From positions 1-20,933 of the IMG/VR virus record IMGVR_UViG_3300031974_001731: a DNA stretch of 20,933 bases. One strand, given 5' to 3'. The translations under genes and the position numbers were made by a program. The notes beneath the pieces were generated by a model. It was not told where the DNA came from. It saw only the letters and a list, made by a program, of their open reading frames with translations, and ran no database searches. Below, one piece after another: positions 14,012 to 20,933 of this stretch. The number at the start of each line of letters is the position of its first letter. Position 1 is the first letter of the stretch. The stretch is from a virus.

Positions 14012-14206
14012 ATGCCTGAGCAACTCCTTGAATCCGTCGCCATCGACGTTTGCACCCGCTCTATTCTGCTGACTGCTGATGACGGTAGCGAGAAGATGGT
14101 TGAATGTGACACTGTTGACGAGTTCATGAACGTTCTTGATTTCATTCGCGCTATTGTTCCCGATGACCGTATTGTTTATGCCGAGGTGGCAACTACCCTG
14201 CGATGA
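14012..14206 (+). CDS. 64-aa hypothetical protein
   Basis: No function is recognised. The protein is acidic, with strand-like segments (SVAIDVCTRSILLTADDGSEKMVEC) followed by a helix (VDEFMNVLDFIRAIV) and a DDRIVYAEV strand, giving a small alpha/beta fold. I believe similar short proteins are common in marine T4-like phages, but this was not checked. It is first in the islet behind the sigma70 promoter, with a leader of about 20 nt. Its stop overlaps the next ATG (ATGA). Arginines use CGN only (4 of 4), as in gp32 and cp12. Confidence 0.75.
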   Translation: MPEQLLESVAIDVCTRSILLTADDGSEKMVECDTVDEFMNVLDFIRAIVPDDRIVYAEVATTLR

Positions 14207-14388
14207 TTACAATTAGTATCCAAGAGTTTGAAGAAAAGTTTGAAGAGTATGTAGACAGGGCTGGTGAGGGAGAATCTTTCCTCATCCAGAATCCTGGGGG
14301 TAACTTAATCTTAGTACCACATGATGATTACTGTGATGCAGAGTTAAAGAACCTTTATTGTACAGGCACTAATTGTGCTGATGGATAA
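14203..14388 (+). CDS. Phd/YefM-like antitoxin-fold protein (orphan)
   Basis: The 61-aa product resembles the N-terminal domain of Phd/YefM antitoxins: MITISIQEFEEKFEEYVDRAGEGESFLIQ is followed by a strand, NLILVPHDDY, matching the family pattern (sVsefr..l..ll..v..gE...I...g....vlvp..dy). Antitoxins of this type repress their own promoter and neutralise a partner toxin. No toxin gene is adjacent, and the usual toxin-binding tail is short, with Cys residues near the end (LYCTGTNCADG). It overlaps the 64-aa gene by ATGA, and its TAA is followed immediately by tRNA-Leu. A DNA-binding regulatory role, or neutralisation of a host toxin, is inference. Confidence 0.6.
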   Translation: MITISIQEFEEKFEEYVDRAGEGESFLIQNPGGNLILVPHDDYCDAELKNLYCTGTNCADG

Positions 14389-14472
14389 GGGAGCGTGGCG
14401 GAATCGGTAGACGCACCAGACTTAAAATCTGTTGGGCATTTGCCCGTGAGAGTTCAAGTCTCTCCGTTCCTA
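14389..14472 (+). tRNA. tRNA-Leu (anticodon UAA)
   Basis: The 84-nt cloverleaf is class II. The acceptor pairs GGGAGCG with CGTTCCT, with two G-U pairs, one of them at the terminal position. The D-stem is GCG/CGC. The anticodon TAA (14423-14425) sits in a 7-nt loop. The variable arm has a GGGC/GCCC stem with loop ATTT, the T-stem is GAGAG/CTCTC with loop TTCAAGT, and the discriminator is A. The long variable arm and discriminator A support leucine. The anticodon stem has a C-U mismatch at its outer pair (14416/14432). CCA is not encoded. It starts on the base after the stop codon of the preceding gene. Confidence 0.93.
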
Positions 14473-14485
14473 TTAGGAGAAAACA

Positions 14486-15127
14486 ATGTGGAGTGATTAT
14501 TCCGAATATCTTTTAGACACACTTAATTTAGATGTCGTCGATGTAGGACATACCATAGGAAAAAATGATGCAGTCTTAGGATCTGGACTGTATTCTGGAA
14601 ATCACATCTTAAAATCTAGAGCAACTGTCATTAATTCTGGCCCAACAGAGATATACAATAATATTGTGTATCCAAAGACAGGTCAGAATTTGCCATGCTT
14701 GGGTATGGATCTGATGTGTTTCTTTCCTATGAAAGTTATCATCGTATTTGATTTTCAGCACCCAACACCTCACTTTGATTGGTATAATCCTTTTATGACA
14801 TGTCACCTAGGTGAGATGTTAGATAACAGTCCAAAAGACATTAGATTCTTTGAGCCTGGAAATCATTTCTCAAGGTATATCTACGTCCGTAAGTGTACCG
14901 TTGATGAGATACCCGATCATTTGATATACTTCAAGAAGTATGTTGATGTCTACAAGAAACTGTTAGATGCGACAAAGCCAACTGGAGAAGATGAGTCTGT
15001 TTATACAGATTTTGATAACTATATGCTGAGTTTAGATCCAGTTGCGGGATACCTTGGTAGTAAATTTGGGAAAGAGTTCTCTGACAAATATGTAAGGGAG
15101 TTTTTATTCTCTTATGCATCCGTCTAA
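14486..15127 (+). CDS. pebS: Ferredoxin-dependent bilin reductase, PebS-type
   Basis: The 213-aa protein belongs to the ferredoxin-dependent bilin reductases. Its core, YNNIVYPKTGQNLPC then GMDLM then KVIIVFDFQHP, closely matches cyanophage PebS, which reduces biliverdin to phycoerythrobilin in one enzyme. FFEPGNHFSRYIYVRK and VYTDFDNYMLSLDPVAGY follow in the same order. The two catalytic aspartates of PebS correspond to Asp75 (GMDLM) and Asp184 (LDPVAGY), both present. It is slightly shorter than P-SSM2 PebS (233 aa). AGGAG at 14475-14479 fixes the start. The gene is the last of the sigma70 islet, right after tRNA-Leu. PcyX, a related phage enzyme, is the main alternative assignment. Confidence 0.88.
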   Translation: MWSDYSEYLLDTLNLDVVDVGHTIGKNDAVLGSGLYSGNHILKSRATVINSGPTEIYNNIVYPKTGQNLPCLGMDLMCFFPMKVIIVFDFQHPTPHFDWYNPFMTCHLGEMLDNSPKDIRFFEPGNHFSRYIYVRKCTVDEIPDHLIYFKKYVDVYKKLLDATKPTGEDESVYTDFDNYMLSLDPVAGYLGSKFGKEFSDKYVREFLFSYASV

Positions 15128-15130
15128 ATA
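15124..15130 (+). promoter_or_regulatory. Late promoter element CTAAATA
   Basis: CTAAATA on the + strand overlaps the TAA stop of pebS and lies 30 nt upstream of the 1721-aa structural gene. Same motif as the minus-strand late elements. It marks the return from the accessory islet to late genes. Confidence 0.65.
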
Positions 15131-15160
15131 CTGTAGGATGATTTTGAGCAGACTAGCGCA

Positions 15161-18100
15161 ATGCCTCTCAGTAAGTTAGAGAATCTTATTAAGAATACAG
15201 AAGGACGTATTCTATATGTTAACCCCAATGATATTGATGCTACTGATGGCATTGAGAATCAGGGCAACTCATTAGCGAGACCCTTCAAAACTATTCAACG
15301 TGCGTTAATTGAAGCGGCTCGATTCTCTTATGTGAAGGGAAATGAGAATGATCTTATTAATAGAACAACTATTCTGTGCTTCCCTGGTGAGCACATTATT
15401 GATAACAGACCTGGATTCTACATTAAAGATGATAGTGGAACTGCAAGATCTGTATCTCCTGGTGGCACTGTAGCTCTTGCCGCAGATACTTTCTCGCTTT
15501 CTCTGCAATCTGTATTTGATCTTGGTGTAGAAGATAACATCCTCTATAAGTTTAATAGTGTCAAGGGTGGTATTATTATCCCTCGTGGTACTTCTATCGT
15601 TGGTTTGGACCTTCGTAAGACCAAGATTCGTCCTAAGTATGTACCCAACCCAACCGATACTAATGTATCTGGTACTGCAATCTTCCGTGTAACTGGTGGT
15701 TGTTACTTTAACTCATTCACCTTCTTTGATGGTAATGAGAACAGCACAGTTTACACTGATCCTACAGACTTTGGATCTGGAAATAGATCCAGACCTTTAT
15801 TCTCACACCATAAAGTTAACTGCTTTGAGTTTGCTGATGGTGTAAACATTGTCGATGGTTATACTCTTACTGACCTTGACATGTATTATGCCAAGTTGAG
15901 CAATGCGTTCAACACGGCATCTGGTAGAGACGTTGATCAGAAGTATCCTGCTATTCCTGAAGGATTCACAAGTCAGAGAGCTGAGTATGAGATTGTTGGT
16001 GCATTTGCTGCCGACGCAATTAGTCTCAGCAGCCTAACATCTGGTGATGGTGTTACTGCTGGAGCAGTTGTTACCGTCACTACTGCATCTGAGCATGGTC
16101 TGACTGTAGGGACACCTATTAAGATTAGAGGTGTTATTCCTCTGGAGTATAATATCTCCACCACAGTAACATCTGTAATTAACTCTACATCATTCACATA
16201 TACACTTCCTAAAGTTCCTGCTCTCCTTGGTGGAACTGGTTCTGTTGCTGGTGCTACAGTTACTGTTGAGACTGATACTGTATCTGGTGCATCTCCTTAC
16301 GTCTTTAACGTATCTCTCCGTTCTGTCTATGGCATGAACGGTATTTTCGGTGATGGTTCTACTGCAACTGGATTTAAATCCATCGTTCTTGCACAGTTCA
16401 CCGCTATCTCTCTGCAAAAGGATGACCGTGCATTCGTTAAGTATAACGAAGTCTCCAGACTGTATGAGGGTATTAACCTCACAAGAGTAACAGGATCCGA
16501 TCTTCCTGAAGGATCAAGTTCTACATCTTCTGGATCTGTCTATCACTTAGATTCTAGAGCAGTCTATAGAGAAGGATGGGAAACGGCCCACATCTTGATG
16601 ACAAACGATTCGATCTTCCAGATCGTTTCTGTGTTTGCTATTGGATTTAACAGACACTTTGCTGCTGAGTCTGGTGCTGACGCATCTATTACTAACTCCA
16701 ACTCTAACTTCGGTCAGATTGCACTTACCTCTGACGGATTTAAGGCAGATGCATTCACGAAGGATGATCAAGGTTACATTACTTCGATCATTACTCCTAA
16801 GGCAGTTCTTCCTACAGAAACAGACATTGAGTATCTGACACTTGACGTTGGTCTAACCACGGCTGTTGGTGTTACAAGTCACCTGTATCTGTTTGGATAT
16901 AATGAGAAGGACGTTTTACCTCTTAACTTAACTCAGGGTTACAGAGTTGGTTCTCGCTTTGAAGACAAAATTTATCTTAAGACTGTTAACAGTGACGTAG
17001 CATCTGCTCGTGTTGAAATGGTCAATACCGACATGTCTGTCGGTTCTGGTAACACTGTAGCATTTGGTGATGCTTCTTCTGAGAAGTCCTATTCTGTCAA
17101 TAGTGTTATTGCTAGCGAACTGTCGATTGCTGGTTCTTCGGTAGACATTCAAACTGGTGAGAAGATTAGACTTATCAGTGATGATGGTGATCTTCCTGAG
17201 AACATTGAAGAGAATACGATCTACTTTGCGATCAAGACTGGAGCCACAACATACAAAGTTGCATCTACACTGTCCGACGCTCTCAAGAATGAGAGTCTCG
17301 CAATTTATGGTGGAACAAACCTAACATTTGTTTCTAGAGTATCTGATAAAGTTGCTGGTGATCTGGGACATCCTCTCCAGTTTGACGAATCAAATAGTAA
17401 CTGGTACATTCACACTGAAACAAATAGTGGAATTTATACGAGTTTCCTTGAGCAAGGTGTAGCAGGTCTTGGTGGTGCTCAATCTAATGTATCTTACATT
17501 AAGAGAATTGTTGATAACAGAGGTCTAGACGATAAGGTATATAAAGTAAGATACTTTATTCCTAAAGAGGCTCCTGATGCTCGTGATCCTAGAGAAGGAT
17601 TTGTTCTACAACAAACAGCAAATACTGGAGTAAGAACTGACACTGACTTTACAGTTACTGGCATCACTACAACTGACTATGCCTTTAATCGCAATCCTTC
17701 GTTTATCTCTTCCTGTACTGCATCTGGCAGTCAAGTAACTGTCATCACAAATCAAGATCACAAGTTATTCACTGGTGATACTGTTGTTATCAAGAATGCC
17801 ACATCCACAACTAATACTGTTGGGGCTGCAAACAGTGGATTTAATGGTAGATTCCTTGTTTCTGGTGTAACTGATAGTAAGACCTTTACTTATTCCGTAA
17901 CCGATACAAAGGGAATTGTTCATCTTCCTGGCGATTTAACTAACGATATTAACACAAGATCTGGTAGTCTGCCTAGATTTGAAAGAGGAGATCTTCAGTC
18001 TAACCTGTATGTCTTCCGTAGTGAAGTTATTCAGAGATATGTACCTGGATCAAGAGATGGTATCTATCACCTGTATCTCCTGAAGGCTGACAATGCCATT

Positions 18101-20326
18101 GATAATGAATTTACAACCAAGAAGTTTAGTTCTGCTGTTGAGAACTTCTATCCTCAACTTGACAAGGATAATCTAAACACCAATCCAAGATCTGCTAAGT
18201 CTTTTGCTAAGCGTACTCCCATTGGTGACGTTGCAACTGATGATCTCAGAAAGAGTATTACTAGAGAAACAGTAGATACTTTCGTAAACAAACTTGGTCT
18301 TGGTAATACTATTACTTCGATCAACAGAAGCACTTCTTCGGGTATTACAACTGTAACTCTTGAAAGAGAGCACGGTTTCAATGGTATTGTAACTTACTCC
18401 ACACTTACTGGAGGAAGTGGATTTACTGCTGGAACATATGAGCAGGTCAAACTACTGAATGAGTCCTCTGCATGGTATGGTGCTAAGGCCAGAGTTACTG
18501 TAAATGCTCCTGGTAATGTTGTTAACGTAATTGTTACTGCTCCTGGTGCTGGTTATACCGCTGGTCAACAACTCAACATCGATGGATTCTCTGGTGCTAG
18601 TGTAACGTTAGCAGCATCTGGTATCAAGACGGCAGGAGACTTCTCCATTCAACTTGCTGGTGTAGGTAACACTGCATCTGCAACATACAAGATCTTTGAT
18701 GTACCAACTTCTACCCAAGTTGCATTCGCATTTACATCTGGAGATCCTGAACCAGTTCTAAATCAGTACGTCTTCAATTGTGGCCCCACCGCTGCAATCG
18801 GCACCGTATCTTATGACTCGAACGCTGGTATTGCAACATTCACTTGCAACAATGCACACGGTCTGCTTGCTGGTAACTCGTTCAGATTGATCGACAGCAA
18901 TAACAATAACATTGGAGATTACTTTGTTAATGACGTTATTGGTATTAAGACATTCTCTTCCAGAGTGGTTAATGCTGATGTAATTACCAATATTGGTAGA
19001 GTTCTTCCTGTTGCATTTGGTGCAAGAGGTCAAGACATTAGTGCTGAGTCTGAGGCCTTTGGTGGTAGACAGTTCACATTCTTTGCGAATGAAACTGCTA
19101 CTTTGGTCGCTGATATTACAGACGCTGATACTGCAAATACTATCAGACTTTCTGCTACTGGCATTAGCACCGCTGCAAGATTCCCCCTGGGATCTTATGT
19201 ACTAATCGATGATGAGGTAATGAGAATTACCACATCTGCTCTGTCTGGTGCAAGTAATGATAGTTTGAATGTTATTCGTGGTTACTTCGGTACGCCCAAG
19301 TCTTCCCACAAAACTGGATCTCAAATCAGAAGAGTTCAACCTCTGCCTGTAGAATTGAGAAGAAACTCTATTCTCCGTGCTTCTGGTCACACATTTGAAT
19401 ATCTTGGTTACGGTCCTGGTAACTACTCCACTGGTCTTCCCCAAGTTCAAACAATTACTCTTACTGAAAGAGAGACATTCCTTGCACAGTCACAAGAAAG
19501 ATCTGCTGGTGTAGTTGTCTACACTGGTATGAACAATGATGGTGACTTCTACATTGGTAACAAGAAGATTAACTCTGCCAATGGTACAGAGGAAGTCTTT
19601 GACGTTCCTGTTCCCACTACAACTGGTGCTGCTAGTGCAAGACTGGCCGTTATCTTTGACGAAGTAACTGTTAAGGATTCTCTGATTGTTGAGGGTGGCT
19701 CCAATAACACATTGGTATCACAGTTTGATGGTCCTGTTACCTTTAACCAAATTGTTCGTGCAAACAATGAGTTTAAACTCTCAACATTGAATGTAAGTGG
19801 AAACACTACACTTCAGGGTAACGTAACCGTTGTTGGTTGGGGATTGTTTGGTAATGTACAACTGGGTCTCTCCAGTGCAACCACAATTGATACATCCACG
19901 GGTGATCTGATTCTTGATGCTCCCACTGGATATAAAGTCGCTATTGATACAACATCTCAGTTTAATGCTGATGTTCTTATCAATGGAGATCTGAATGTTA
20001 CTGGTGACATTACAGCATTCTACAGTTCTGACGAAAGACTGAAGAATGATATTCATCCTATCAAGGATCCCCTTGAGAAGGTAATGTCTCTCAGTGGTAA
20101 CACCTTCACCTGGAATGAAAAGTCTAAGTATAATGGTACGGAAGATGTGGGTCTGATCGCTCAAGAAGTTGAAGCAGTCCTGCCTGAAGCCGTAACTGAG
20201 AAAGATAACGGATACCTGGGTGTTCGTTATGAACGTGTCATTCCTCTCTTGGTTGAAGCCGTGAAGGAACTCTCTGGTAGAGTTAATGAGATTGAAGATG
20301 CAATCTCACTTGATGATGAAGAATAA
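15161..20326 (+). CDS. Giant tail-fibre-like virion protein with C-terminal S74 self-cleaving chaperone
   Basis: The 1721-aa protein starts with a beta-helix-type motif common to cyanophage structural proteins (ATDGIENQGNSLARPFKTIQ, then RALIEAARFSY), followed by right-handed beta-helix sequence to about residue 270. The middle repeats a small beta module whose cores read HGLTVGTPIKI (near 310), HKLFTGDTVVI (near 866) and HGLLAGNSFRL (near 1233), each usually followed by a TFxY strand. The end is a peptidase S74 intramolecular chaperone: SSDERLKNDI with Ser1623 and Lys1628 as the catalytic dyad (same spacing as in endosialidases), then LIAQEVEAVLPEAV. Cleavage would leave about 1622 residues in the virion. 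Likely a trimeric fibre or adsorption protein. Confidence 0.85.
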   Translation: MPLSKLENLIKNTEGRILYVNPNDIDATDGIENQGNSLARPFKTIQRALIEAARFSYVKGNENDLINRTTILCFPGEHIIDNRPGFYIKDDSGTARSVSPGGTVALAADTFSLSLQSVFDLGVEDNILYKFNSVKGGIIIPRGTSIVGLDLRKTKIRPKYVPNPTDTNVSGTAIFRVTGGCYFNSFTFFDGNENSTVYTDPTDFGSGNRSRPLFSHHKVNCFEFADGVNIVDGYTLTDLDMYYAKLSNAFNTASGRDVDQKYPAIPEGFTSQRAEYEIVGAFAADAISLSSLTSGDGVTAGAVVTVTTASEHGLTVGTPIKIRGVIPLEYNISTTVTSVINSTSFTYTLPKVPALLGGTGSVAGATVTVETDTVSGASPYVFNVSLRSVYGMNGIFGDGSTATGFKSIVLAQFTAISLQKDDRAFVKYNEVSRLYEGINLTRVTGSDLPEGSSSTSSGSVYHLDSRAVYREGWETAHILMTNDSIFQIVSVFAIGFNRHFAAESGADASITNSNSNFGQIALTSDGFKADAFTKDDQGYITSIITPKAVLPTETDIEYLTLDVGLTTAVGVTSHLYLFGYNEKDVLPLNLTQGYRVGSRFEDKIYLKTVNSDVASARVEMVNTDMSVGSGNTVAFGDASSEKSYSVNSVIASELSIAGSSVDIQTGEKIRLISDDGDLPENIEENTIYFAIKTGATTYKVASTLSDALKNESLAIYGGTNLTFVSRVSDKVAGDLGHPLQFDESNSNWYIHTETNSGIYTSFLEQGVAGLGGAQSNVSYIKRIVDNRGLDDKVYKVRYFIPKEAPDARDPREGFVLQQTANTGVRTDTDFTVTGITTTDYAFNRNPSFISSCTASGSQVTVITNQDHKLFTGDTVVIKNATSTTNTVGAANSGFNGRFLVSGVTDSKTFTYSVTDTKGIVHLPGDLTNDINTRSGSLPRFERGDLQSNLYVFRSEVIQRYVPGSRDGIYHLYLLKADNAIDNEFTTKKFSSAVENFYPQLDKDNLNTNPRSAKSFAKRTPIGDVATDDLRKSITRETVDTFVNKLGLGNTITSINRSTSSGITTVTLEREHGFNGIVTYSTLTGGSGFTAGTYEQVKLLNESSAWYGAKARVTVNAPGNVVNVIVTAPGAGYTAGQQLNIDGFSGASVTLAASGIKTAGDFSIQLAGVGNTASATYKIFDVPTSTQVAFAFTSGDPEPVLNQYVFNCGPTAAIGTVSYDSNAGIATFTCNNAHGLLAGNSFRLIDSNNNNIGDYFVNDVIGIKTFSSRVVNADVITNIGRVLPVAFGARGQDISAESEAFGGRQFTFFANETATLVADITDADTANTIRLSATGISTAARFPLGSYVLIDDEVMRITTSALSGASNDSLNVIRGYFGTPKSSHKTGSQIRRVQPLPVELRRNSILRASGHTFEYLGYGPGNYSTGLPQVQTITLTERETFLAQSQERSAGVVVYTGMNNDGDFYIGNKKINSANGTEEVFDVPVPTTTGAASARLAVIFDEVTVKDSLIVEGGSNNTLVSQFDGPVTFNQIVRANNEFKLSTLNVSGNTTLQGNVTVVGWGLFGNVQLGLSSATTIDTSTGDLILDAPTGYKVAIDTTSQFNADVLINGDLNVTGDITAFYSSDERLKNDIHPIKDPLEKVMSLSGNTFTWNEKSKYNGTEDVGLIAQEVEAVLPEAVTEKDNGYLGVRYERVIPLLVEAVKELSGRVNEIEDAISLDDEE

Positions 20327-20329
20327 ATA
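20323..20329 (+). promoter_or_regulatory. Late promoter element ATAAATA
   Basis: ATAAATA, preceded by A, overlaps the TAA stop of the 1721-aa gene and lies 21 nt ahead of the next ATG. It is seven of eight bases of the T4 late consensus. Confidence 0.6.
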
Positions 20330-20349
20330 ACTCTAAAACCGGCAGTGTA

Positions 20350-20933
20350 ATGGCATCGAACTTCCGTAAATCATTTAATTTTCGTGATGGAATGCAGGTT
20401 GCGACCGATGATTTGGTCGTTTCCTCTAATAAGGTTGGCGTAGGTACAACGGCTCCAGCAAGAAACCTATCAGTGCATGGTTCTTCTGAGTTTGTTGGTA
20501 TTGCAACATTTACTGACGCTTTCCATGTAGGTGCTGCTGCTACATTCGTTGGACCAGTAACTCTGGGATCGAATGTTACTGTTAGTACTGCTGGTTCTGT
20601 AACCGCCGTTAACTTCTACGGTGACGGTGCTACACTATCTAACTTGCCGACATCTCAGTGGGTTGATACTGATGTAGGTCTCGGATTTACTAGTATCTAC
20701 GCATCAGGAAATGTTGGCGTGGGTACAACCGATCCAAGGCATACTTTCCAGATTGCTGGTGATCCAATCACAGGCGGCAGTGGTTATACTTTAGGTGTTG
20801 CATTCGATGACTTCGGCAACCAGTACGCTGCTGGTATCATTACTGCAAATAGATTCAGTGGTAGTTTAGAAGCAACATTCCTCACCGGTACAATCTCTTC
20901 CGCAAGATTCCCTGAAGGATATGCTATCACTGG
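20350..20933 (+). CDS. Fibre-like virion protein, 3' end missing (partial)
   Basis: An open frame of 194 codons runs from ATG 20350 off the window. The N-terminus is MASNFRKSFNFRDGMQVATDDLVVSS. It is followed by repeated units of the type VGVGTTAPARNLSVHG and VGVGTTDPRHTFQIAG, with beta strands such as FVGPVTLGSNVTVS between them, and NFYGDGATLSNLP. The VGVGTTxPxxxxxxxG unit is characteristic of fibre proteins that end in an S74 chaperone, so the complete protein may carry one. A late element lies upstream; no strong Shine-Dalgarno is seen. Function in host recognition is inferred. Confidence 0.8.
   Translation, partial: MASNFRKSFNFRDGMQVATDDLVVSSNKVGVGTTAPARNLSVHGSSEFVGIATFTDAFHVGAAATFVGPVTLGSNVTVSTAGSVTAVNFYGDGATLSNLPTSQWVDTDVGLGFTSIYASGNVGVGTTDPRHTFQIAGDPITGGSGYTLGVAFDDFGNQYAAGIITANRFSGSLEATFLTGTISSARFPEGYAIT

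Noticed and set aside
14389-14472. tRNA-Leu as a phage integration site
   Set aside because: No integrase and no repeat of the tRNA 3' end were seen; T4-like cyanophages are lytic.

Overview
The window is a piece of a T4-like cyanophage (cyanomyovirus) genome infecting marine Synechococcus or Prochlorococcus. Recognisable T4 virion and replication genes (gp32, gp53, gp48, gp4, gp54, gp26, gp27, gp5) are packed almost without gaps. With them are genes typical of cyanophages that act on host photosynthetic metabolism: a CP12-like Calvin-cycle inhibitor and a PebS-type ferredoxin-dependent bilin reductase. All assignments come from reading the translated proteins and remembered family motifs; no database search was run.

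Layout: (1) 1-1056, the tail end of an unidentified gene, a strong sigma70-type promoter containing a palindrome, and gp32 (ssDNA-binding protein) on the + strand. (2) 1061-1115, a hairpin terminator between convergent transcripts. (3) 1127-3939, a minus-strand late operon read gp4, a 54-aa ORF, a 116-aa ORF, gp48, gp53, then a 73-aa ORF, with CTAAATA-type late promoter elements. (4) 3969-13960, a dense + strand late operon: gp54, gp26, a gp51-like extension in the -1 frame, a tape-measure-like protein, a second tape-measure-like protein carrying two peptidoglycan-hydrolase domains, gp27, cp12, a lysozyme-less gp5, a beta-helix needle protein, and a tail-collar fibre protein. (5) 13957-15127, an accessory islet behind a near-consensus sigma70 promoter: a 64-aa protein, a Phd/YefM-like orphan antitoxin-type protein, tRNA-Leu(UAA) and pebS. 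(6) 15124 to the end, late-promoter-driven tail-fibre-like structural genes: a 1721-aa protein ending in an S74 self-cleaving chaperone domain, and a partial fibre-like gene running off the window.

How the genes work together: most products build the central baseplate and tail (hub gp27/gp5, tube cap and initiator gp48/gp54, wedge gp53, tape measure, assembly chaperone gp26/gp51) plus fibres and head completion (gp4). gp32 serves DNA replication. CP12 and PebS probably redirect host carbon flux and bilin pigment synthesis during infection.

The most notable observation is a complete candidate programmed -1 frameshift element at the end of gp26: the heptamer T TTT TTC, a 7-nt spacer and a 7-bp hairpin. 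It would fuse gp26 to a gp51-like tail immediately upstream of a tape-measure-like gene, the same logic as lambda G/GT/H. There is no gene-free stretch longer than about 150 bases.
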